Assembly (NCBI RefSeq): GCF_038502225.1
Contig: NC_091357.1
Coordinates: forward strand, 4,585,225 to 4,649,224
DNA length: 64,000 nt
Direction of reading: 5' to 3'
From: Cherax quadricarinatus
Taxonomy: Eukaryota; Arthropoda; Malacostraca; Decapoda; Parastacidae
The translations under genes were made by a program, and so were the position numbers. Below are positions 55,555 to 64,000 of the stretch, in pieces. The first letter of the stretch is position 1. Every line of letters begins with the position of its first letter. The notes under the pieces are model-generated. The model was not told the origin of the DNA. It was given only the letters and a program-made list of their open reading frames with translations, and did no database searches.

Positions 55555-55821
55555 TAAGTGTCAGGGGCCCGAGACTGTTCAACTGCCTCCCAGCACACAT
55601 AAGGGGGATTACCAACAGACCCCTGGCAGTCTTCAAGCTGGCACTGGACAAGCACCTAAAGTCAGTTCTGGATCAGCCGGGCTGTGGCTCGTATGTTGGT
55701 TTGCGTGCAGCCAGCAGCAACAGCCTGGTTGATCAGGCTCTGATCCACCAGGAGGCCTGGTCTCAGACCGGGCCGCGGGGGCGTTGACCCCCGGAACTCT
55801 CTCCAGGTAAACTCCAGGTAA
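55555..55821 (+). mobile_element. LINE-C 3' end insertion
   Basis: A 5'-truncated insertion of about 265 bp. It reads ISVRGPRLFNCLPAHIRGI, then FKLALDKHLKSVLDQPGC and GSYVGLRAASSNSLVDQALI. It ends in CTCCAGGTAAACTCCAGGTA, the short repeat tail of this family. It sits in the RTE-A host between GTCTAA and GGCCTAC. The coding part is undamaged, so the insertion is young. Confidence 0.9.
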
Positions 55822-56187
55822 GGCCTACTTTTACTGGGAAATAATCTCCCTCTCACCTACATACTCTAACCTAAGCCCCACTATCCTCATAAAAACTCTT
55901 CACTGCTTTCAATAACCTACCTCCTATTCCATACATTTGCAACATCTGCCACATCGCCCCCTGTCCACTCTGTCATATGCCTTTTCCAAATCCATAAATG
56001 CCACAAAAATCTCTTTACCCTTATCTAAATACTGTTTACCTATATGTTTTACTGTAAACACTTAGTCAACACACCCCCTATCCTTCCTAAAGCCTCCTTG
56101 TTCATCTGCTATCCTACTCTCTGTCTTACTCTTAATTCTTTCAGTAATAACTCTACCATACACTTTACGAGGTATACTCAACAGACT

Positions 56188-56603
56188 ACTACTTTCAACA
56201 AACCAGCCGTATCCCACCGAGGCAGGGTGGCCCAAAAAGAAAGACGAAAGTTTCTCTTTTTAAATTAGTAATTTATACAGAAGAAAGGGTTACTAGCCCC
56301 TTGCTCCCAGCATTTTAGTCGCCTCTTACAACACGCATGGCTCACGGAGGAAGAATTCTGTTCCACTTTCCCATGGAGATTAGAGGAAATAAACAAGAAC
56401 AAGAATTAGAAAGAAAACAGAAGAAAACCCAGATGGGTGTGTGTATATATATGCTTGTATATGTATGTGTAGTGTGACCTAAGTGTAAGTAGCAGTAGCA
56501 ATCCTACCATCATGAAAAACAATTACAGGCTTTCGTTTTGCACTCATCTGGCAGGACGATAGTACCTCCCTGGGTGGTTGCTGTCTACCACCCCACTACA
56601 TAG
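56188..56603 (-). mobile_element. RTE-derived short element
   Basis: A 416-bp minus-strand copy with a 12-bp target duplication ACTCAACAGACT (56176-56187, 56604-56615). It has the full order of tail module, CCCTTGCTCCCAGCATTTTA, ACACGCATGGCTCACGGAGG and the reversed 5' end. An internal stretch near the GTAAGTAGAAGTAGCAA block is shortened. The site in the host RTE is the same as at 27458-27467. Confidence 0.92.
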
Positions 56604-57840
56604 ACTCAACAGACTTATTTCCCTATAATTTTTTGCACTCTTTTGTCCCCTTTGCCCTTATACAAAGGAACTATGCATGCTCTCTGCCAATCCCTAGGTA
56701 CCTTACCCTCTTCAATACATTTATTAAATAAAAGTACCAACCACTCCAAAACTATATCCACACCTGCTTTTAGCATTTCTATCTTTATCCCATCAGTCTC
56801 AGCTGCCTTACCCCCTTTCATTCAACCCACTGCCTCACAAACTTCCCCCACATTCTCAACTTGCTCTTCCTCACTCTTACAAGATGTTATTCCTCCTTGC
56901 CCTATACATGAAATCACAGCTTCCCTATCTTCATCAACATTTAACAATTCCTCAAAATATTCCCTCCATCTTCCTGATACCTCTAACTCTCCATTTAATA
57001 ACAGTTCTCTCCTATTTTTAATAATCAAATCCATTCGTTCCCTAGGCTTCCTCAACTTATTAATCTCACTCCAAAACATTGTCTTATTTTCAACAAAATT
57101 TGTTGATAACATCTCACCCACTCTCTCATTTGCTGTCTTTTTACATTGCTTCACCACTCTCTTAACCCTCTTTTTCTCTCCATATACTCCTCCCTCCTTG
57201 CATCACTTTTACTTTGTAAAAACCTCTCGTATGCTAACTTTTTCTCTTGCTATTCTCTTTACTTTATCATTCCACCTATCGCTCTTCTTCCCTCCCACAC
57301 CCACTTTCCTGTAACCACAAACTTCTGCTAAACACTTAAACACTACATTCTTAAACCTACCCCATACATCTTCAACCCCATTGCCTATACTCTCACTAGC
57401 CCATCTATCCTCCAATTGTTGTTTATATTTCATCCTAACTGCCTCCTCCTTTAGCTTATACATCTTCACCTCTCTCTTACTTGCTGCTTCCCTTTTCTTT
57501 GTATGCCATCTACCTTTTTCTCTCACTGTAGCTAGAACTAAAAAATTATCTGATATATCTGCAGACTCCCATGTAAACATGTACATCTTGAAGTCTACCC
57601 AAATCTTTTATCTACCAATACGTAGTCCAACAAACTACTGTCATTATGCCGTACATCATATCTTGTATACTTATTTATCCTCTTTTTCTTAAAATATGTA
57701 TTACCTATAACCAAACCCCTTTCTGTACAAAGTTCAATCAAAAGGCCCCCCATTATCATATACACCTGGCACCCCTTCTTTAAATGTTTTTCCTACTTTA
57801 GCATTTAAGTCCCATACCACAATTATTCTCTCAATTATTG

Positions 57841-58306
57841 AGCAAAAATACCACCCACTCAAATACTACAGTTAGAAAACATCTTATCTCCCTGATCCAC
57901 CCCGACAACTAACTACATGATAACCACCTGGTGGTTCAAAATTACTCTCACTCACCCACTGACTATAAACCCAGAAATACTAATCTTAATCTTAAAATAA
58001 TAAATCCTAACTATTCATAAGTTTGCCTATGATAGTCAAATATAGACACCTTGTATTGTGCCAAAACAAAAGCATTCACATTACTAAACTCACAAATTAT
58101 GATGTAGTCACTTAGCCTAAATACCATAATCTGTAAGGATTTAATGTTAAGAATTAATCTAAGTCTGCTCGAAATGCATAGCCATGCTAGGTGTCCTAGT
58201 GGCCCCTCTGTAGTTAGTATTTTATAACATGTAAACCACACAATACCCAAAACCTGTAAACCCCACATTGTAACCATTATAGAGAATGAACTTGAATTGA
58301 ATATAA
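57841..58306. other. Unassigned block between two RTE copies
   Basis: About 465 bp between the 5' end of the RTE-A copy and the resumption of RTE-B. It may be the truncated 5' part of the inserted RTE or a separate insertion. Nothing in it is recognised. Confidence 0.4.
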
Positions 58307-59225
58307 CCCCCTGCTTTTAACATTTCTATCATGATTATCAGCTCCAGCTGCTTTATCCCCTTTCATTCTATGTAATGCCTCACATACCTTCTCCACACTC
58401 ACATCTGGCTCCTCTTCACTCCTAAAAGATGTTATACCTCCCTGGCCAGTGCATGAAATTACTGCCTCCCTCTCTTCATCAACATGAAAAGTTCTTCAAA
58501 ATATTCCTGCCATCCTCCCAATACCTCCATCTCCCCATCTACTAACTCCCCTACTCTGTTTTAACTGACATATCCATTTGTTCCCTAGGCTTTCTTAACT
58601 TGTTTCACTCTCAGCAAAATTTGTTGATGGTGCCTCACCCACTCTCTATCATTTGCTCTCCTTTTGCACTCTCACCACTCTCTTCACCTTTCTTTCACTC
58701 TCCGTATACTTCTGCTTTGTAAAAACCTCTCATAAGCAACCTTTTCGCTTTTATCGCACCCTTTACCTTATTCCACCAATCACTACTTTCTTCCTGCACC
58801 TACCCTCCTATAGCCACAAACTTCTGCCCTGCATTCTAACACTGCATTTTTAAAAATATCCCACCCCTCTTCAACCCCCATGCTACTTAAACTCGTACTA
58901 GCCCACCTTTCTGCCAATAGTTGCTTATATCTCGCCCCAACTTCCTCCTCCCTTAGTTAATAAACTTTCACCTCTCTCTTACTAGCTGTTGCCATTTTCT
59001 GTTTGCCCCATCTACCCCTTATTCCAACTGTAGCTACAACAAATTAATAAACCGATATATCTATTGCCCCCTCTAAAAACATGCACATCCTGAAGCCTAC
59101 CCATTAGTATTTTATCCACCAATACGTAATCTAACAAACTACTTTCATTATGTGCTATATCATATCTTGTATACTTATTTATCCTCTTTTTGATAAAATA
59201 TGTAATACTATTACCATCTGACATA
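58307..59225 (-). pseudogene. RTE-B LINE, 5' part of the split copy
   Basis: Continues the RTE-B copy that stops at 52080. It carries linker sequence (reversed ACATCTGGCTCCTCTTCACT) and the DEEREAVISCTGQGGITSF-like block. The endonuclease C-terminal part (DYVLVDKILMGRLQDVHVFR) ends at NKYTRYDIAHNESS near 59150-59190. It is highly diverged, with many frame breaks, and is the oldest layer of the 49.8-59.2 kb nest. Confidence 0.7.
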
Positions 59226-59414
59226 CGTCTACTCAACTTAAGGCTGTACATCTGGCAGCTGGGCTGGGCTGGCTGATACATGCCACCGTACAATATTTGA
59301 TGATACTCACAGCAGCAATGCGCCATGCAGGTAGCATCAGTTTGAGTTAGCCTGCCCCATCAGCAGCATCATACGTACTGTATTAACTGTACTAACTGGA
59401 CAGTAAATTTCACC

Positions 59415-59512
59415 ATGGTCCCTAAGAGGAAGTCTGAGTTTTGCACTGGAGATTGTGGCAAGAAAGGCTCTTACTCTCGAACTCTCTCTATTTGTTTTCA
59501 CTGTTGCACATA
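59415..59512 (+). pseudogene. Possible N-terminal remnant of a jerky/Tigger transposase
   Basis: ATG GTC CCT AAG AGG AAG reads MVPKRKSEFCTGDCGKKG, reminiscent of the MAPKRKS start of Tigger and jerky transposases. It loses similarity within 20 codons and stops soon after. Weak evidence; nothing else of such an element is visible nearby. Confidence 0.25.
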
Positions 59513-59640
59513 AATCTGTCTGTATCTGTCTGCCTGTATATCTGTCTCTTTCTGTCTACCTGTGTGTCTTTCTGTCTACCTGTGTGTCTGTCTTTCTACC
59601 TGTATGTCTGTCTTTCTATCTGCTTGTCTCTGTCTCAGAG
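59513..59640. repeat. CTGT/CTAC-rich microsatellite
   Basis: Imperfect tetranucleotide array dominated by CTGT with CTAC, CTTT and GTGT variants. Repetitive open frames across it are artefacts. Confidence 0.85.
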
Positions 59641-59740
59641 CCTCTTATGAACCAACAGGTTCATTTTCTTTTTGGGGATTTTCTTTCTTTTTGGGTCACC
59701 CTGCCTTGGTGGGAGACAGCCGACTTGTTAACAAAAAAAA
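59641..59740 (+). mobile_element. RTE-B 3' tail fragment
   Basis: GGGGATTTTCTTTCTTTTTG, then the tail module GGGTCACCCTGCCTTGGTGG, GACAGCCGACTTGTTAAC and an A-run. No further RTE sequence is attached. Confidence 0.85.
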
Positions 59741-59754
59741 ATGAGTGAACAATG

Positions 59755-60029
<275 letters not shown>

Positions 60030-60455
60030 TAGGTTGGTAGACAGCAATCACCCAGGGAAGTACTACCGTCCTGCCAGATGACTGTGAAACAAAAACCTGT
60101 AACTGTTTTGCATGATGGTAGGATTGCTTTGTTCTTTTTCTGTCTCATAAACACGCTAAGATAACAGGGATATCTTGCTACTCCTACTTACACTTTGGTC
60201 ACACTTCACAGACACGCACATGCATATATATATATACATATATCTAGGTTTTTCTCCTTTTTCTAAATAGCTCTTGTTCTTTTTTATTTCTTCTATTGTC
60301 CATGGGGAAGTGGAAAAGAATCTTTCCTCCGTAAGCCATGCGTGTCGTATGAGGCGACTAAAATGCCGGGAGCAATGGGCTAGTAACCCCTTCTCCTGTA
60401 TACAATTACTAAAAAAGAGAAGAAGAAAAACTTTATAAAACTGGGTTGCTTAAAT

Positions 60456-61421
60456 GTGCGTGGATGTAGTGCGGATGACAAGAAACAGATGATTGCTGAT
60501 GTTATGAATGAAAAGAAGTTGGATGTCCTGGCCCTAAGCGAAACAAAGCTGAAGGGGGTAGGAGAGTTTCAGTGGGGGGAAATAAATGGGATTAAATCTG
60601 GAGTATCTGAGAGAGTTAGAGCAAAGGAAGGGGTAGCAGTAATGTTAAATGATCAGTTATGGAAGGAGAAAAGAGAATATGAATGTGTAAATTCAAGAAT
60701 TATGTGGATTAAAGTAAAGGTTGGATGCGAGAAGTGGGTCATAATAAGCGTGTATGCACCTGGAGAAGAGAGGAATGCAGAGGAGAGAGAGAGATTTTGG
60801 GAGATGTTAAGTGAATGTATAGGAGCCTTTGAACCAAGTGAGAGAGTAATTGTGGTAGGGGACTTGAATGCTAAAGTAGGAGAAACTTTTAGAGAGGGTG
60901 TGGTAGGTAAGTTTGGGGTGCCAGGTGTAAATGATAATGGGAGCCCTTTGATTGAACTTTGTATAGAAAGGGGCTTAGTTATAGGTAATACATATTTTAA
61001 GAAAAAGAGGATAAATAAGTATACACGATATGATGTAGGGCGAAATGACAGTAGTTTGTTGGATTATGTATTGGTAGATAAAAGACTGTTGAGTAGACTT
61101 CAGGATGTACATGTTTATAGAGGGGCCACAGATATATCAGATCACTTTCTAGTTGTAGCTACACTGAGAGTAAAAGGTAGATGGGATACAAGGAGAATAG
61201 AAGCATCAGGGAAGAGAGAGGTGAAGGTTTATAAACTAAAAGAGGAGGCAGTTAGGGTAAGATATAAACAGCTATTGGAGGATAGATGGGCTAATGAGAG
61301 CATAGGCAGTGGGGTCGAAGAGGTATGGGGTAGGTTTAAAAATGTAGTGTTAGTGTTCAGCAGAAGTTTGTGGTTACAGGAAAGTGGGTGCAGGAGGGAA
61401 GAGGAGCGATTGGTGGAATGA
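60456..61421 (+). pseudogene. RTE-A endonuclease region (5' part of the frame)
   Basis: An apurinic-like (EEP-family) endonuclease that would nick target DNA for reverse transcription. The frame is open from 60387 after a TAA at 60384-60386. It reads KLGCLNVRGCSADD, LALSETKLKGVGEF (Glu), ISVYAPGEERNAEERER, VIVVGDLNAKVG (Asp/Asn), SLLDYVLVDKRLLSRLQDVH and ATDISDHFLVVATLRVKG (His). All expected catalytic blocks are present. No early ATG fits well; an internal Met at QMIADVMNE is one candidate. A 2-bp deletion near 61351-61355, relative to the copies at 26750 and 33380, shifts the frame and leads to a stop at 61421. Without it the protein would continue into the RT. Confidence 0.9.
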
Positions 61422-63360
61422 TGATGTAAAGAGAGTAGTAAGGGAGAAAAAGTTAGCATATGAGAAGTTTTTACAAAGTAGAAGTGATGCAAGGAGGGAA
61501 GAGTATATGGAGAAAAAGAGAGAAGTTAAGAGAGTGGTGAAGCAATGTAAAAAGAGAGCAAATGAGAGAGTGGGTGAGATGTTATCAACAAATTTTGTTG
61601 AAAATAAGAAAAAGTTTTGGAGTGAGATTAACAAGTTAAGAAAGCCTAGAGAACAAATGGATTTGTCAGTTAAAAATAGGAGAGGAGAGTTATTAAATGG
61701 AGAGTTAGAGGTATTGGGAAGATGGAAGGAATATTTTGAGGAATTGTTAAATGTTGATGAAGATAGGGAAGCTGTGATTTCGTGTATAGGGCAAGGAGGA
61801 ATAACATCTTGTAGGAGTGAGGAAGAGCCAGTTGTGAGTGTGGGGGAAGTTCGTGAGGCAGTAGGTAAAATGAAAGGGGGTAAGGCAGCCGGGATTGATG
61901 GGATAAAGATAGAAATGTTAAAAGCAGGTGGGGATATAGTTTTGGAGTGGTTGGTGCAATTATTTAATAAATGTATGGAAGAGGGTAAGGTACCTAGGGA
62001 TTGGCAGAGAGCATGCATAGTTCCTTTGTATAAAGGCAAAGGGGATAAAAGAGAGTGCAAAAATTATAGGGGGATAAGTCTGTTGAGTGTACCTGGTAAA
62101 GTGTATGGTAGAGTTATAATTGAAAGAATTAAGAGTAAGACGGAGAATAGGATAGCAGATGAACAAGGAGGCTTTAGGAAAGGTAGGGGGTGTGTGGACC
62201 AGGTGTTTACAGTGAAACATATAAGTGAACAGTATTTAGATAAGGCTAAAGAGGTCTTTGTGGCATTTATGGATTTGGAAAAGGCGTATGACAGGGTGGA
62301 TAGGGGGGCAATGTGGCAGATGTTGCAAGTGTATGGTGTAGGAGGTAGGTTACTGAAAGCAGTGAAGAGTTTTTACGAGGATAGTGAGGCTCAAGTTAGA
62401 GTATGTAGGAAAGAGGGAAATTTTTTCCCAGTAAAAGTAGGCCTTAGACAAGGATGTGTGATGTCACCGTGGTTGTTTAATATATTTATAGATGGGGTTG
62501 TAAGAGAAGTAAATGCGAGGGTCTTAGCAAGAGGAGTGGAGTTAAAAGATAAAGAATCACACACAAAGTGGGAGTTGTCACAGCTGCTCTTTGCTGATGA
62601 CACTGTGCTCTTGGGAGATTCTGAAGAGAAGTTGCAGAGATTGGTGGATGAATTTGGTAGGGTGTGCAAAAGAAGAAAATTAAAGGTGAATACAGGAAAG
62701 AGTAAGGTTATGAGGATAACAAAAAGATTAGGTGATGAAAGATTGAATATCAGATTGGAGGGAGAGAGTATGGAGGAGGTGAACGTATTCAGATATTTGG
62801 GAGTGGACGTGTCAGCGGATGGGTCTATGAAAGATGAGGTGAATCATAGAATTGATGAGGGAAAAAGAGTGAGTGGTGCACTTAGGAGTCTGTGGAGACA
62901 AAGAACTTTGTCCTTGGAGGCAAAGAGGGGAATGTATGAGAGTATAGTTTTACCAACGCTCTTATATGGGTGTGAAGCGTGGGTGATGAATGTTGCAGCG
63001 AGGAGAAGGCTGGAGGCAGTGGAGATGTCATGTCTGAGGGCAATGTGTGGTGTGAATATAATGCAGAGAATTCGTAGTTTGGAAGTTAGGAGGAGGTGCG
63101 GGATTACCAAAACTGTTGTCCAGAGGGCTGAGGAAGGGTTGTTGAGGTGGTTCGGACATGTAGAGAGAATGGAGCGAAACAGAATGACTTCAAGAGTGTA
63201 TCAGTCTGTAGTGGAAGGAAGGCGGGGTAGGGGTCGGCCTAGGAAGGGTTGGAGGGAGGGGGTAAAGGAGGTTTTGTGTGCGAGGGGCTTGGACTTCCAG
63301 CAGGCGTGCGTGAGCGTGTTTGATAGGAGTGAATGGAGACAAATGGTTTTTAATACTTGA
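61384..63360 (+). pseudogene. RTE-A reverse transcriptase region (3' part of the frame)
   Basis: 658 open codons in the shifted frame. A basic linker (KREVKRVVKQCKKRANERVG, WSEINKLRKPREQ) is followed by an accessory block, GGKAAGIDGIKIEML. The RT begins with WQRACIVPLYKGKGDKRECK and NYRGISLL, then motif A FMDLEKAYDRVD, motif B LRQGCVMSPWLFN and motif C LFADDTVLLGD. The thumb is NTGKSKVMRITKRLG, FRYLGVDVSADGSMKDEV. The C-terminal region has LYGCEAWVMNVAARRR, HVERMERNRMTSRVYQSVVE, RGRGRPRKGWREGVKEV and ends MVFNT. Catalytic Asp residues are all present. The same family of frames is intact up to the 2-bp lesion, so this is one endonuclease-RT protein of about 970 residues, the RTE layout. Confidence 0.92.
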
Positions 63361-63610
63361 CGTGCTGTTGGAGTGTGAGCAAAGTAACATTTATGAAGGG
63401 ATTCAGGGAAACCGGCAGGCCGGACTTGAGTCCTGGAGATGGGAAGTACAGTGCCTGCACTCTGAAGGAGGGGTGTTAATGTTGCAGTTTAAAAACTGTA
63501 GTGTAAAGCACCCTTCTGGCAAGACAGTGATGGAGTGAATGATGGTGAAAGTTTTTCTTTTTCGGGCCACCCTGCCTTGGTGGGAATCGGCCGGTGTGAT
63601 AATAAAAAAA

Positions 63611-63614
<4 letters not shown>

Positions 63615-63684
<70 letters not shown>
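63615..63684. repeat. AT dinucleotide microsatellite
   Basis: About 35 AT units directly after the RTE-A A-rich end, followed by a T-run (63684-63707) that starts the next minus-strand RTE. Confidence 0.97.
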
Positions 63685-63701
<17 letters not shown>

Positions 63702-64000
63702 TTTTTTCAACAAGTCGGCCGTCTCCCACCGAGGCAGGGTGACCCAAAAAAGAAAGAAAATCCCCAAAAAGAAAAAACTTTCATCATCATTCAACACTTT
63801 CACCACACTCACACATTATCACTGTTTTTGCAGAGGTGCTCAGAATACAACAGTCTAGAAGCATACACATATAAAGATACACAACATATCCCTCCAAACT
63901 GCCAATATCCCAAACCACTCCTTTAAAGTGCAGGCATTGTACTTCCCATTTCCAGGACTCAAGTCCGACTATATGAAAATAACCGGTTTCCCTGAATCCC
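63685..64000 (-). mobile_element. RTE-B 3'UTR, minus strand, continuing past the window
   Basis: T-run, CAACAAGTCGGCCGTCTCCC, the reversed tail module, CACTGTTTTTGCAGAGGTGC and AGTGCAGGCATTGTACTTCC. The 3'UTR is still running at 64000, so coding sequence may follow outside the window. Confidence 0.9.

Larger units (their letters stand above)
52081..57840 (-). pseudogene. RTE-A LINE, minus strand, host of Tigger B and others
   Basis: Pieces are collinear with a full RTE-A. The 3' tail and 3'UTR are at 52085-52320 and the C-terminal frame at 52320-52805. The thumb is at 52806-52986 and 55308-55440 and the FADD/motif B region at 55400-55552. Motif B to A and the fingers are at 55822-56187 and 56604-56720. 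The linker is at 56615-57160 and the endonuclease C-terminal part at 57209-57840 (DISDNFLVLATVREKG-like). Inserted are Tigger B, a LINE-C 3' end and a short element. Several frameshifts are present, so it cannot be active. Confidence 0.82.

Noticed and set aside
61374..62060. 228-codon minus-strand frame, repeated in other RTE copies (26782-27393, 32670-33257, 56643-57314)
   Set aside because: Antisense shadow of the RTE linker/RT frame. It recurs only because the RTE is repeated, and its residue pattern is complementary to the sense protein.

Overview
The window is animal nuclear DNA dominated by transposable elements. It is AT-rich, has spliced exons with GT..AG borders, long microsatellites, and no operons or prokaryotic signals. 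The mix of RTE-type and CR1/L2-type LINEs, Tigger transposons, TTAA-targeted MITEs and foldback elements suggests an arthropod, most likely a decapod crustacean. That assignment is my inference from element style, not from a marker gene.

The one host gene I can support is on the + strand. Four phase-compatible exons (18630-18674, 24837-24960, 46994-47212, 49364-49577) join into a 200-codon open frame. It starts with a mitochondrial-presequence-like N-terminus and reaches the start of a DUF1279 (FAM210A-like) domain. The gene continues beyond position 64000. Everything between and around the exons is intron or flank filled with repeats.

Layout. 1-18.6 kb (5' flank): RTE, L2-like and CR1-superclade LINE copies, a 2.1-kb minisatellite of 28-bp units (10919-13008), and a three-layer LINE/MITE/LINE nest (15430-17870). 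18.7-24.8 kb (intron 1): an L2-like LINE split by a 1.07-kb TTAA MITE. 25-47 kb (intron 2): a near-complete RTE copy, degraded jerky/Tigger remains, and a minus-strand RTE (37473-42926) broken by at least six later insertions. At 44453-46524 a MITE lies inside a MITE with a Tigger transposon inside that. 47.2-49.4 kb is intron 3. 49.6-64 kb (intron 4): two nested minus-strand RTE copies containing an apparently intact Tigger (52989-55305), then a full-length RTE (60028-63613) with one 2-bp lesion between AT microsatellites.

How the elements relate. The RTE family (called RTE-A and RTE-B here) has a 5'UTR of about 400 bp, one long endonuclease plus reverse transcriptase frame, and a 3' tail with a hairpin-forming module. 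A recurrent 415-465-bp short element consists of the RTE 5'UTR joined directly to the RTE 3' tail, so it is an internally deleted RTE that probably uses RTE machinery. Several copies sit at the same kind of target site. Two Tigger copies have similar transposases, yet the motif repeated five times at their ends differs in step, which suggests terminal binding sites evolving in concert. Family names RTE-A, RTE-B and LINE-C are local labels.
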